DNA of 64,000 nucleotides from Piper betle (GCA_033002965.1 JAURVB010003412.1:1-64000), one strand, 5' to 3'; shown: positions 1-11,490, counted from the stretch's first letter. Made by a program: numbers and translations. The notes: generated from the sequence alone by a model not told the origin.

Positions 1-61
1 TTGAATATATGATGATAACGTCAAAAAAGATGGTGAGAAATTAGTTATCAAAATATATGAA
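1..61 (+). repeat. LTR fragment upstream of LTR copy A1
   Basis: This stretch resembles bases 205-260, an internal part of LTR copy A1, rather than unique DNA. Both contain a TGATAACGT motif followed by a TTATCA motif and AATATATGA. The window therefore opens inside a family member, and the LTR start at base 62 abuts it. It is too short to say whether this is nesting or a tandem duplication. Confidence 0.5.
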
Positions 62-2370
62 TGTAAAACTCATGATTCAAGTTAGGGTTTTATATTCTGA
101 ATTGGTCTGTTTGACCGTTATTTTTAGTGGGGTCAATTTTAGAACACGTGTATTGAGCCGAAGCCGATATTGTGTTATGAACCATGAGAGTCATGTGTAC
201 CCAAGTATATAATGATAACGTTAGTAAGACAGTAGCAGAATGAGTTATCAGAATATATGAAAGTACACCAGACTTTTTCTTTATTTTTTTTAATTAGATC
301 ATAGAATTATTTTTAGGCTGAATAATGTATTAGGACCCGTAACGGGCAGTTTGGGTGGGTTATTAGTTATAGAGCATGACATTGTAATATTGTGTGTATT
401 ATTTTTTATGGGATTTTCCCTATTTTTTAAGGATTTTTTAGAATTATTATGAGTTGGTATTATTTTTCTAGAGTCAGAGTCGAGTCAAGTTTTAATTACG
501 AGACGATCATTCATTTTTCTCACTAATCATTTGTTTTTCTCGCCGACCACTCGTTTTTCTCACCCACCACTCGTTTTCTTTCCCCTCACATATATTTATT
601 CCACACCTCCGACATTGTCACCATCCGGCCCCCACCAACCCTCCTCACCCAACTTCCTTCTCCTTTTTCTCCCCTTCCTTTTCCCCCCACGATCCTCACT
701 CGAATCGACCATAACCTTATTGCCATCGCCGTGTGACTGATGATTAGGTATAGAATTTTATCCTATGTTATTGTGATGCAAATGATGTGATTATAAATAG
801 GTGTTGGTTGAAATTTAAATGCATGTTAACGAATGATAATAGTGAATTAGAGTTTAAATTTAAAAGCATGTAAATAGATGTTGTTTTGTATGGATTGATG
901 AGCAGTGTAGCATTCATGCATTATACTGGGCATTAGTATTTAGTCTTGATGTGTAGGTATGGAGCAAGAGCTCGCTGCATAGGCGCGTGGACACGATTGG
1001 AGCTTCTACCAAGTCTGTTAGGACTCATTTTCTGTTTTATGCTCTACTCGATTATGTATTGTTTTATTAAGTGCAGGGCAAGTTAATTGGAATTTTATTG
1101 AATCCAACTTAACACGGGTCATTTAATCGATCAATCTTCCGGATTAGTAACCATCAAGGATGAGATCCCTCACGTGCATTTTCAAAAATAAGATCCACCA
1201 CAAGTTGCCTTCAGACCTGTTATATAAATCCCTTCTCAGACCTATATCCAGTTTTATCGAGTTTTCAGAGAGACAAGAGATGGGAAAACCGAGTCGTTCG
1301 TACCATGAGTGGGTGCACGTGCTAGTTAAAGCGGGCTCTAGATTAGTGAGTGGGCTATTCCAATCACGAGGGATCCTAACAACTCCCATTTTGAATTCCT
1401 CACACCTGGAGAAACGTGGAGGTTTACTAGTACTGTTTAGTACAGCGCATGTCCAGACTTGTGGTTCAAAGGGTACTAAAAGCGACTGTCTGAGAGTACT
1501 TGGTCCTTGTGCTCAAGGCAAGGAGAATTATGGAGGTAAGGAAAGGGCTTAGGATATACTAGTACCATAAAATGAAATGAGAAAATGCCGATAGAGACAT
1601 CAGCAGCAGCAGAACAGTCAGTTCAGGATGCTACTAGGTCTGCAGCCCAGTGGCTCCTCAATAGGTGCCCTTCAAAAAGTTCACGAGAAGTATATGAATA
1701 TTTTCTTTCATATGAGAGTTTTCTCTCATAGCCAGTTTGATATTAGTTATATTTTTGGACCAATAACAATCGTTCACAAGTCAGATGATAGCATGTTTAA
1801 TATTTTAAGGATAATGTAATGATATGCAATACATGATGATGTGTTGTGATATTATGTATGTTGCTGTTGAAAGATTGATATGTTAATAAATATGTTTAGA
1901 CATTGAATAAGTACAACAAGTAAGTCAATGCTCAAAATTAATGAAAAATGTGAATAGAATGCATAGATGGGTCAAAACCCAATTAAGTAAGATGAAGGTA
2001 AATCAGCAGTTGAGTAGAGACTCAATATAGAAATGAATTATACAGTTGAATGAATTTATTGTATGGCTGTTTTATTAATTATTTATGTACGTATACATAT
2101 TGAGTTGACAGGGTGGCCCTTAATTGCACATTTTAGGGAAAGCTCAGTCTATCTTTTATGATTTTTTTTATCGATTTTCATCATAATTGTTTGGTGTATG
2201 AATTGGTTGTCATATCGTTCATGTAGTAGTATGTTACGTTTATTTGTGTGCATTCATCTATGCATAACGATTGACATCTTCTATCTTGAGACGCCGATAG
2301 TAGATCCGTAAGGTTGGGTTTGGGTTAGTCGACCTAACTGGGACCAGTGACATTTCGGTTCAGTTCATGA
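62..2370 (+). repeat. Ty3/gypsy-type LTR copy A1 (3' end lost)
   Basis: It begins TGTAAAACTCATGATTC, the same start as the solo LTR at 22,665-25,858 read on the minus strand (TGTAAAACTCAG). Along its length it aligns in order with the minus-strand LTR at 10,027-13,230. Shared landmarks are a CCAAGTATATAATGATAACG block, GGGTTATTAGTTATAGAGCA, a GC-rich pyrimidine block (about 540-735), GGAGCTTCTACC, and a GATGAGATCCCT block. The 3' end decays near 2,370, where the sequence jumps back to an earlier LTR position. It contains no gene; the 130-codon frame at 1,160-1,552 is LTR sequence. Confidence 0.75.
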
Positions 2371-2713
2371 GAGTAGGCGTAGAGTCAAGTTTTATTTACG
2401 ATATTGCCACTGAACTATTTTTTCTCCCTCCCCACACCATCTTCTTCCCCAAAATCCCCTGACCGCTCGATCGCCACCCCTGTGTTCATTGCCACTAACG
2501 CTGCTGACGCCATGCCACCCCTAGCACCCCCGGCCACTGTCAAGCCTACACAATACTGGATCGCCATGCCCTAGCGCTGTAAAAACTATGATTTTTATTA
2601 CAAGACTCGAACCTAAATATTATAAAATAAATATAGATGAACCAATATGGTTGGTTATCAAGTCGACCGGTCATGGTTCGACTTAAGGTCACCAAGAAAA
2701 TACCTATTCATGA

Positions 2714-2880
2714 ATGGATGATGGGGTGTGAGAATTTAATGAAGGGGTTCGTTGAACCTAGGAAATACCAATGGATGATGGGGTGTGAGAATTTAATGAA
2801 GGGGCTCGTTGAACCTAGGAAATACCAATGGATGATGGGGTATGAGAATTTAATGGAGGGAATGGTTGAAGTGTATATAT
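2714..2880. repeat. 57-bp minisatellite, three copies
   Basis: Units start at 2,714, 2,771 and 2,828 with ATGGATGATGGGG and have an exact 57-bp period. The first two differ by very few bases; the third is diverged after GAATTTAATG. Because 57 is a multiple of three, a frame stays open across it and reads WMMG.ENLM repeatedly, but there is no other sign of coding. Confidence 0.9.
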
Positions 2881-3495
2881 ATGCAGGAGGAGGGAGTATT
2901 TCATCCATCATCTCCGTCCCAGGTGACCTCCCCATTACTGTGTGAGTATTTCATCCCTCATCTTATTTGTTTCCATTAGGATTCTTGCATGCAAGGTTTG
3001 TTGAAGACGCCCTGCCAAGTTGCTAGATCTCCAGCGTCTTATGCATGGGGTTCTTGTCGATTGCTTAGTTGTTTTGTAAATAGACATGTTAATAATTAAA
3101 TTATCAATTAGATAATGGGGATAATTAATAATTAATTATCATTAGAATTGCTGAAAATTTAATAAGCGAATGAAGACTAACATGAACTAATTACATCATT
3201 TAAAATTGATAGTATATTAGTCATGTAAGTTGCATGTAGGTTCATGCAAAATAAAATTATACTAATGTATAATTTTATGCCCTCATTCAGATTAGGGTTC
3301 ACGGGTCACAGTCAGACGAAATCACAAGTCATGTACGTATAATAGGTAGAACATCGTACTTTCCTTGTTGATAACCTAGGTCGGCCTGAGCCCAGATTCG
3401 ACCACCATGCACCGAGTGCAACCGGGGTCGAAGAATTGACTCAGTCCGACACGGGGTCGTATTATGTGTGTAAATTGTGTAATGCATCGACATTG

Positions 3496-3965
3496 TTTTG
3501 GAGTAGTGATAGCTGCCCCATAAAAAGGCTACGGCCGGGGTGAGCGAGGCACAGCGATTCCTCCATCGCACTGGAGTGCAATGATAGCCTCCCCATAAAA
3601 AGGCTACGGCCGGGGTGTGTGAGGCACTGGCACTAGAGTTGGCAGTGAGAGCTTCCCCACAAACGGGGCGTAGCATTCACCTGAGTGCAGTGATAGCCTC
3701 CCCATAAAAAGGCTACGGCCGGGGTGTGTGAGGCACTGGCACTAGAATTGGCAGTGAGAGCTTCCCACAAACGGGGTGTAGCATTCACCTGAGTGCAGTG
3801 ATAGTCTCCCCATAAAAAGGCTACAGCCGGGGTGTGCTGAGGCACTGGCACTAAAATTGGTAGTGAGAGCTTCCCCACAAATGGGGCGTAGCAATCACTT
3901 GAGTGTAGTGATAGCTTCCCCACAAAAAGGCTATGGCCGGGGTGTGCGAGGCACTGGCACTGGAG
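3496..3965. repeat. 109-bp tandem array inside LTR copy A2
   Basis: The block CCATAAAAAGGCTACGGCCGGGGTG recurs with its CTAC anchor at 3,529, 3,604, 3,713, 3,821 and 3,931 (CTAT in the last). The spacing is 75, 109, 108 and 110 bp, so the first unit is shortened. Units also carry GAGGCACTGGCACTAGA and GAGCTTCCCCACAAACGGGG. The array is GC-rich compared with its surroundings. Confidence 0.9.
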
Positions 3966-4422
3966 ACGTTACAAGCGTCGTGCTCCCGCTATCGATCCCG
4001 CCGTTGGCGACCATCGCTGCCGCCATCCAGTTGCCGCCTCGACATCTTCTATCCTCCCATGACCTACCTCAACCAGAGCAGAGCCTAACGCCACCCACAA
4101 TGGCCCCACCACCGACAGCCTTCTTTTGCCATTTTCCTGCAAGCCACTGCATCCTCCATCCATGTCAACGTCATAGATGTGTCGTGCTCGTCGAGTTGGT
4201 GCCAACGGTACCTCATACCACCACTATCACGTCAATAGCCGCCACCGGCAACTGTCTCTAGAAAGTAGCTAGAAAACTATCGAAACCCGCCAGAAAACTT
4301 GATTTGCTGGAATTCGCCGGATCTTCTACCAAACTCATCCAGTCAAACCTAATTGAACTTTGGATGCTGCGGAATGCCGAATTCAGAGCTTCAAGACGCG
4401 TGACAAAACCCTAACCGTCGCT

Positions 4423-4427
4423 GATTG
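4423..4427. repeat. Target-site duplication, left (GATTG)
   Basis: GATTG directly precedes the first TRIM LTR. The identical GATTG follows the third LTR at 5,348-5,352. A 5-bp duplication is standard for LTR retrotransposon integration. Confidence 0.85.
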
Positions 4428-4583
4428 TGTGAGGTCCCTCAACTTAGTCCCACATCTAATACCTACTGGGAGAAGATCTTGTTTATAAGTGGGAATGGAC
4501 TATAGATCTTTAACTTTCGGGGTACCCATTTTAAAGAAATAACTTAGCCCATTACGTTGCACTTTGGGCTGGGTCGTTACAAA

Positions 4584-4595
4584 TGGTATCAGAGC
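4584..4595 (+). promoter_or_regulatory. Primer-binding site, first TRIM unit
   Basis: TGGTATCAGAGC is the exact complement expected for the 3' end of plant initiator tRNA-Met. It lies 2 bp downstream of the first LTR. Confidence 0.9.
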
Positions 4596-4967
4596 CGACC
4601 TGGTTCCGTGTTAGATGGTGGGATGGACTAGGGACGTTGGCTAGGCTGCCGGTCACGGGCCAAAAAAAGGTCATGGGCTAGGGTTAGCAACGGGGCAAGA
4701 CTAGGGACATTGGCGAGGCTGCCGGTTACGAGCCAGAAAGGTCGTGGGCTGGGGCTAGCAACGGGCCAAGAATAGACATTTCGGGGACGAAATTCCCTAA
4801 GGTGGGTGGATTGTGAGATCCCTCAACTTAGTCCCACATCTAATACCTACTGGGAGAAGATCATGTTTATAAGTGGGAATGGACTAGAGATCTTTAACTT
4901 CCGGGGTACCCATTTTAAAGAGATGACTTAGCCCATTACGTTGCACTTTGGGCTGGGTCGTTACAAA

Positions 4968-4979
4968 TGGTATCAGAGC
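4968..4979 (+). promoter_or_regulatory. Primer-binding site, second TRIM unit
   Basis: A second exact TGGTATCAGAGC lies 2 bp after the middle LTR. It shows that the internal region was duplicated together with its priming site. Confidence 0.9.
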
Positions 4980-7132
4980 CGACCTGGTTCCGTGTTAGAT
5001 GGTGGGATGGACTAGGGACGTTGGCTAGGCTGTCAGTCACGGGCCAGAAAGGTCGTGGGCTGGGGTTAGCAACGGGCCAAGACTAGAAACGTTGGCTAGG
5101 CTGCCGGTCATGGGCTAGAAAGGATGTGGGCTGGGGCTAGCAACGGGCCAAGAATAGGCATTTCGGGGACGAAATTTCCTAAGGTGGGTGGATTGTGAGA
5201 TCCCTCAACTTAGTCCCACATCTAATACCTACTAGGAGAAGATCTTGTTTATAAGTGGGAATGGACTATAGATCTTTAACTTTCGGGGTACCCATTTTAA
5301 AGAAATGACTTAGCCCATTACGTTGCACTTTGGGCTGGGTCGTTACAGATTGCCAACAACGCGAGGTATAATTACCTCTGATTTAATTATTTAAAATTGA
5401 TAATTATTAGCACAACATGCTAAGATTGATTAATTGTTGTGATAAATGTCTGATTGTGAATGAAGTGATGATTTGCATGATTTGATTGATAGTGAATGAA
5501 TGCTAGTGGTCTAATTAGGTAAATTAAATCTAAGTATGCTAATTAACTGCAATGTAACTTATAAAAATATAATAAAATTGGTATGAACAGGATGGGTTAG
5601 AATTACTTTTACACTAATGATTGTTGATTGTTGATGATGATGATTGTGCTGTGAGTATGATGTTCATGATGAGTTTAATAGATCATTCATTTAGTAGGCG
5701 TTAGCTTCTAGATTTGATGTGTAGGTATAGAGTATGAGCTCGTCGCCTAGGTGCGAGGACACACTTGGAGCTTCTACCAGGTTTGTTTAGGACTCTCTCT
5801 TAATTTATTGTCTCATTCTATCGTGTTTTGTTTAGAACAGGAAAGAGGACGTGTCGAGTGGTGGATTTATCATATCCCACTCCACACAAGCCATTTAGCC
5901 GATCGTATTTTCCAGATTAATAACCCTCGAGGATGAGATCCCTTAAGATTATTTTTGAAACTCAGATCCAACTCACGATGCGTTCGAGCTTATTATATTG
6001 AAATCCCTACCCAGTCATATGTATATATAGTTTTTGCATTTTCAATGAGATGTGAGACAAGGGAAATCGACGGCCACGTCTTGAGATAGGCGGTGTGTTG
6101 TCAAAGTGGGCTCTGGAACTGGTGAGCGTCCACTCCATGCTTGAGGGATCATGATAATTACACCTTTGAGTTCCTCAAACCCGGAGAAGTGTGGAGGTTT
6201 ACAGGTACTACTGTACAGCACATGTCTAGACTTGTGGCATAAAAGGGTACTAAAGGCGTTTGCCTGAGAGTACTCGACCTCTGTACTTAGGGTCAAGACT
6301 AATATGGAACATGTAGAGGGCTGAGAGGAAAGGGAATGTTATGGAAAGAGAATGATATGGAAAGGGGATGCTGCCACCCGAGGTTGACGACTCCCATTAT
6401 TACCCTTGAGAGTTCTTGAGGAAGTTTATAGGGTATTTATTCAACAAGAGGGTTAGCTCTCTTGTGTCAGTTTATTATTAGTTATTTCTGGACCGGTAAC
6501 ACTCGTGACTGACGTCTTTTTATTATATATGTAGGTGAGAATCTCGAGGAATGAGTTCTGTCGGGACTGTAGAGGAGCAACACTTAAATCGCACGCACAT
6601 GTACCTGCCCAGTGTATGTAATGATGATGATGTGTATTGAGTTGTGTATATGAAATTGATATTCTACTCTGTGAATTTATTATAAGTATTTTGCATGCGA
6701 ATGAAAATGGAAAGTGGAAAATGAACAGGGTAAGCTACGGAGTAAGGATAACTAGAATGAGAAGAACACACTGAGTTTGGACTGTGTTTTCAATTTTATT
6801 AGTACAAATATATATATTTATTATTGTTGGCATGGTTGCTCCTATTGCACTTTTAGATGAGACTCTGCTGTTTTGTTTTAAAAATTAACCATTTCCTTTT
6901 AAACTGTTTGTTTGGTTGGTTGGTTTGTTTCCTTGTTGCATATCATGGCATGCATGTAGGACAACGTTAGAACCTAAGCATCACATCCATGTTTTGCATG
7001 TGACATCACCATCTTAAGATGTCGAGGGTAGATCCGGGTCAGCTTAACCGAATCAAGTAGATTAGCGAAGTACTTTGGTTGCCGCTAACATTCTCGAGTC
7101 GGTTCACGGGTGAACCAAAACGAGGTGTTACA

Positions 7133-7640
7133 CAATCTGTGTTCTCTAAGTGTCTACAACACAATCCTCAGATATTGCTCATGCTCTTCCTTGGATGAAG
7201 TGTATGCCAATATGTCCTCTACAAAGACGATCACAAATTGGTCCAAATATGGACTGAAGATTCTGTTCATTAAATCCACAAATGCTGCTGGCACATTGGT
7301 CAATCCAAAAAGCACGACTAAAAATGCATAGTGGCCATATCAAGTCATGAATATAGTCTTCAGGATAGCTCTTTGACCTCAAATAAATCTTTCAGAAGAT
7401 GACTGCTGAACTCAACTGGTCAAATAGATCATCAATGCGAAGAAGACGATGTATATTCTTAATAGTTGTGTGATTTAGCATCCTCTAATCAATGCATAAA
7501 TGCATGCTTCCATCCTTCTTCCTCAATAATAGCATTGGCGCACCCCATGAAGAGACAGTTGGTCTGATGAACCCCTGATCCAATAGTGCCTATAATTGTT
7601 CTTTGAGTTCCTTGAGCTCAAGAGGTGTCATTCTATATGG
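7133..7640 (-). pseudogene. Reverse transcriptase fragment
   Basis: The minus-strand translation shows the Ty3-type N-terminal RT motifs (a GFIRPT.SSWGAP block, then RKKDGSM.LCID) and later an FVEDIL catalytic motif followed by a TLREH segment. Two stops interrupt the frame and the reading frame shifts near the catalytic motif. It ends abruptly at 7,133, exactly where the plus-strand LTR ends. Confidence 0.88.
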
Positions 7641-8051
7641 AGCTCTAGAGATAGGTATTGTGTCTGGCATCAACTCAATGGTGAGATCTACTTCTCTGTC
7701 AAGCGGCAATCAAGTAATCTCATCTAGAAATATGTCAATAAATTCTCTAACCACTAGAATCTACTCAATGTTCAATCTAACCCCTAAACCACTCTGCTCA
7801 ACCAGTATTAATGCCACCAATATCAGGTCACTGCCTTGATCTAGCTATCCCACCGCATTATGATCAGATATCCATCCTTGTTCTCTATCTCTGCCCTAAC
7901 CATGGAAGAAAAAGTGGTGTCTTCTGTGGTGGAAAGTCACTGTCTTTCTTTAGCAGTCTATCATGCCTCTTTGCTTAGACATTCAGTTCATTCCAAATAT
8001 CACATCAAATTTTTGTAGCTTGAATAATATCAAATCAGCTATAAGCTGTCA

Positions 8052-8303
8052 TTATTGAATCTCAACAGGGACATTACGCACACACTTGTCTGTAACTATA
8101 ACGCTACTAGCGAGGGTGGACATTAATAGTGAATGTCCTAATTCTTCTATCTTATCTCCAATTTTACTTATGTGTGAGTGTGAAATAAAGGAATGTGTGT
8201 AGCCAGAATCGAATAAGACTCGTGCCGGTACATAGCCAACTAAAAGCATACCTGTCACGACTGTCATGTCCTCAAGTGCCTCCGCTACTATGGCTGCATA
8301 CAT
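8052..8303 (-). pseudogene. Retropepsin-like protease fragment
   Basis: This open 83-codon segment carries the motif VLFDSGYTHSFIS. It matches the aspartic protease active site of plant Ty3/gypsy elements (usually DSGATHSFI). The catalytic Asp is present and the following Ala is replaced by Tyr. It lies between the zinc knuckles and RT, in the expected order. Confidence 0.88.
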
Positions 8304-8606
8304 CCTTATTGGCTGATGCTGTGTTGGGGTAGGAGGTGCTACTAGTAGTACCGCCTAATTATGGTCCTTCTAATCTTGAGATGGCGGTGCCTGCTCCCTA
8401 CCTCTCCGATGTCTGGTCTGCCTTGCAGCCATATACCCTTTCTATTTTTGTCCCCTCTACTGTTGTTTAGGTGGTTGTTGGTCTCTACCTCTCTGGCTTT
8501 GACCTTAGCCTTGTTGGCCTCTCTGATGTTGCTGATGCTGGGGAGCTAGAAGTGTGAGTCTCTGTTGAGGCACTGGAAGTGTCAACTGCCGGCACTAGCC
8601 CGTTGG

Positions 8607-8708
8607 ACATTTTATGGCTCTATGTCCTGGTTGACCACAACTATAGCATGTGTTAGTGCCTACTCTGCACTCGACAGCTCTATGTCTTGGCTGACTACAA
8701 TTGTAGCA
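8607..8708 (-). pseudogene. Duplicated CCHC zinc knuckles of Gag
   Basis: Two CX2CX4HX4C knuckles read on the minus strand: CYNCSQPRHRAVEC (8,708-8,667) and CYSCGQPGHRAIKC (8,648-8,607). They are nucleocapsid RNA-binding motifs. The underlying DNA is a 60-bp tandem duplication: the CTCTATGTC anchor recurs 60 bp apart. The second knuckle therefore arose by local duplication. Confidence 0.88.
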
Positions 8709-8833
8709 TGTGTTTGTGCCTACTCTGTACTCACCTCCATGACGTTGTTTCTAAATCTAACAGAAAGGTGGTTTGTTGTCCTAAATCTGGCCATCATAGT
8801 CCTCATGGCAACTGGTGCATCTATTCGACATCT

Positions 8834-9450
8834 CTATTGTGTTCCCTGCTTTAACTGATATAGTTTTGGATGTTGTTGCCTTTGGTCAAAGTCTCGGCGA
8901 GGTCGAGTAGTTATAACTCGCCCTGCCTCATGTGCAGTTCTCACTTTATCGCCAAAGGTGACAAACTTCCTTTCCAAATAGGCCATCCGGATCTCGTGAT
9001 GGAAACCCTCGTACAAACACTCTATCCTTCTTCTTTCAGCTGGAACCAAATATGGTGCAAACCTTTCCAGAGTTCTGAATAAGGTCTCATACTACACCAC
9101 TATCATGGGACCCTGTTTCAGTAGTGTCTTGAATTCCCATTCCTTTCTCTTTTTGACATCTGGCGAAAAATACTTCTCATCGAATTCCACCTTGAATTCT
9201 TCCCAGGTGATGCCCGGAGGTTGTCAGTGGGCACATGTGGAACCCATCACTAAATCCCACTATATCTTGGTTTCATCTTGGAATACCCTTGTGACAATGA
9301 GTACCCTATGCTCTATTGGGCATGTCATACTGCCAAACACTCCTATAGTTGATGATATCCACAAGAATGCCTCATTTGCATCCAACTTCCCAAAAAATGG
9401 ACGTACACCATTCTTTACAAATTTTTCATATTGCCACAATTCCAAATTGC
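8834..9450 (-). pseudogene. Gag capsid region (Retrotrans_gag-like)
   Basis: The minus strand encodes VRPFFGKLDANEAFLW, then CPIEHRVLI, then a segment rich in WWDLV and EEF.VEF-type motifs, then RRRIECLYEGFHHEIRMAY. This is the typical order of the Ty3/gypsy capsid domain. The frame is broken by stops around 9,200-9,080. Confidence 0.82.
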
Positions 9451-10007
9451 TTGCCTCAGCCGATCTGTTAGAACATTCTCCTAGCTCATACTATGGTTTT
9501 ATACTTGCTAGTACACTATCGAATCTTGCAGCTCTACTTCCACCCATAGTTTGCCCACTACTTGCTACTATTGGCCCACTAACATTTGGGCTCATTCTTG
9601 TTTGAAATGAGGCAAATATAGGAGTTGTTGTTGGAGTAGCCATCTACTGCAACGGTGGTGGAGGAGGCGACAACGAAGGGCCCATGGGAACTATTGGTTC
9701 TCCTCAAGCCTCATTGTCCACTGTTGGTCTCTTCACAACTCTGGCCACTAAGAAGGTTATTTTTCTAAGCTCTCTCTTGAATTACTCTTGGTTTTGTTGT
9801 ATTTGTATCTGAGCCTCAGCCAATCTGGCAATCACTGCATCTCTCTCCCATTGACTACTGCTACTGCGGTGACTGTCATGGAGATAGTTGTCACTACATC
9901 GACTAGATGAGACTGGCACACTAGACTCTCCTAAGGCACAATTCGGAGTAGCTTTTGCACACATGTAACCTATAATAACATCTCCCATCTTCATCAACCA
10001 AAAGTTA

Positions 10008-10019
10008 GCTCTGATACGA
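10008..10019 (-). promoter_or_regulatory. Primer-binding site of the minus-strand element
   Basis: The minus strand reads TCGTATCAGAGC, an 11 of 12 match to the initiator Met-tRNA priming sequence. It is placed a few bases after the 3' end of the minus-strand LTR. It fixes that LTR as the 5' LTR of the gag-pol remnant. Confidence 0.85.
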
Positions 10020-10195
10020 GGACTATTAACACCCCAATTTGGTTCACCCGCGAACTAGACCGAAAATGCTACCGGTGACCGAACCGTTGGCTAATCTTCT
10101 TATTTCGATCAAGCCAACCCGGATCTACCCTTGACGTCTCAAGATGTTGATGTAAATATTCAATGCATGGATGAAATGTTTAGGTTCTAATGTTG

Positions 10196-10756
10196 TTCTA
10201 GATACATGATATGAAATGCAATTCAAATTCAAAACAAGACAAACTCATTAAAAGTTCGAAAAACAAAGATTTTTAAAGCAAAATAGACAGAATCTCCTCT
10301 AAAAGTGTAATAGGGACCACCATGTCAATAACAATCAATATATATATATACATATATATATGGCGATAAAACATGAAACGTTGCTAAAACATCATATCTT
10401 TTACACAACATTCACATTATAATCATCTTCATTTTTTTGTTTGAGTCGGGTCTTGACCCCCTTAGCTCATCCTGTTTAGCTATTCTAGATACATGATATG
10501 AAATGCAATTCATATTCAAAACAAGCAAACTCATTAAAAGTTCAAAAAATAAAGATTTTTAAAGCAAAACAGACAAAATCTACCCTAAAAGTGCAATAGG
10601 GACCACCCTATTAATAACAAATAATATATATATATATGACGTTAAAACATGAAATATTTCTAAAGCATCATATCTTTCACACAACATTCACATTATAATC
10701 ATTTTCATTTTTTTGTCTAAGTTGGGTCTCGACCCCCTTAGCTGCTCCTATTTAGT
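10196..10756. repeat. 287-bp tandem duplication in LTR copy B
   Basis: TTCTAGATACATGATATG starts at 10,196 and again at 10,483. The copies stay alignable through AGGGACCACC, a short AT run, and a CCCCCTTAGCT block. They differ by scattered substitutions, so the duplication is old. Confidence 0.85.
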
Positions 10757-11490
10757 TCTATTTATAACAGTCAACACAGATTGTATCATAAATTCTCATA
10801 ACCTTTCCTGCAATAAAAAAAATGATAGCATTCTATTCATAACCAATCACAACAGTTCATCACATCACATCTTTTTCAATCCATTTGCAGGTACATGTGT
10901 ATAGGTTGCATCGCTACTCCTCCATGGTCCTGACAACACTCAGTCATTTAGGTTCTCACCTATATATATAATACGAAAAAGTTAGTAATGAGTGTTACTG
11001 ATTTACAAATAACTAATAATCAAATTGCACAAGAGAGATGACTATCCTTTTAAATAAAATCATTCATCTATAGTTTTCCATTAGAATCACTCATAAGGGT
11101 ACTAATTAGGAACTATCAACCTCGGCTTGACTGCATCCTATTTTGACTCGTCAGATGCCTTGGCATTTTCAAACTATCACACGCTTTGGGAAAATCAATC
11201 CTAAAGCCCTCTACATCCTCTGTATAACTCCTGGCCCTCAATACAAAGGTTGATTACTCTCGGGCAGGCACTTTTGATCCACAAGTCTAGACATGTACTA
11301 CATTGCAGTACATGTAATCCTCTACACTTCTCTGGGTTTGAGGAACTTAAAATGTGGAGTTGTTAGGATCCCTCGAGAATGGAACGGCTCGCTCACCAAT
11401 CTAGAGACCGCTTTGACTAGCACGTGCAACTGCTCACAGTGCATCCGAGTCGGCTTTCCCCTTGTTTCACATCTCACTGGAAAACCCAAA

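Larger units (their letters stand above)
4428..5347 (+). mobile_element. TRIM element with three LTRs
   Basis: This is a terminal-repeat retrotransposon in miniature with structure LTR-internal-LTR-internal-LTR. The LTRs are 4,428-4,581, 4,812-4,965 and 5,194-5,347, each 154 bp, beginning TGTGAG and ending GTTACA. Each internal part (230 and 228 bp) starts 2 bp after an LTR with TGGTATCAGAGC, the primer-binding site for initiator methionine tRNA. Each ends in a purine-rich AAGGTGGGTGGAT tract just before the next LTR. The internal part contains two diverged copies of a GTTGGCTAGGCTGCCGGT module. There is no coding capacity, so mobility would have to be supplied in trans. The element is flanked by GATTG duplications and sits inside LTR copy A2, so it is younger than that LTR. 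Confidence 0.93.
2376..7132 (+). repeat. Ty3/gypsy-type LTR copy A2, split by a TRIM insertion
   Basis: It starts at a GAGTCAAGTTTTATTTACG block equivalent to about base 480 of copy A1, so its first part is missing. It ends GAGGTGTTACA at 7,132, the family 3' end. The right half (5,353-7,132) aligns with the minus-strand LTR through the GCGAGGTATAATTA, TCGAGTGGTGGATTTAT and GGATGAGATCCCT blocks. It is interrupted by the TRIM at 4,428-5,347 and carries two private tandem arrays (2,714-2,880 and 3,496-3,965). It ends directly against the minus-strand pol remnant. Confidence 0.7.
7133..10007 (-). pseudogene. Decayed Ty3/gypsy gag-protease-RT remnant
   Basis: Read on the minus strand, gag N-terminal sequence (about 9,997-9,782) is followed by a capsid-like Retrotrans_gag region (about 9,450-8,830), two CCHC zinc knuckles, a retropepsin (8,303-8,052) and reverse transcriptase (about 7,640-7,133). 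The RT stops just after its FVEDIL (Y/FVDD-type) motif. RNase H, integrase and the rest are absent. Several in-frame stops and frame changes interrupt it, including a stop in the conserved RT motif that normally reads DYR.LN. The order gag-PR-RT with a Met-tRNA priming site places it in Ty3/gypsy. LTRs over 3 kb would fit the Tekay/Del type, but that is inference. It cannot encode a functional polyprotein. Confidence 0.9.

Noticed and set aside
1160..1552. 130-codon plus-strand frame
   Set aside because: It lies wholly in LTR sequence that aligns with other LTR copies, has no domain, and is not kept open in those copies.
3496..3965. CRISPR-like regularity
   Set aside because: The units are contiguous tandem repeats without unique spacers, in a plant nuclear retroelement.
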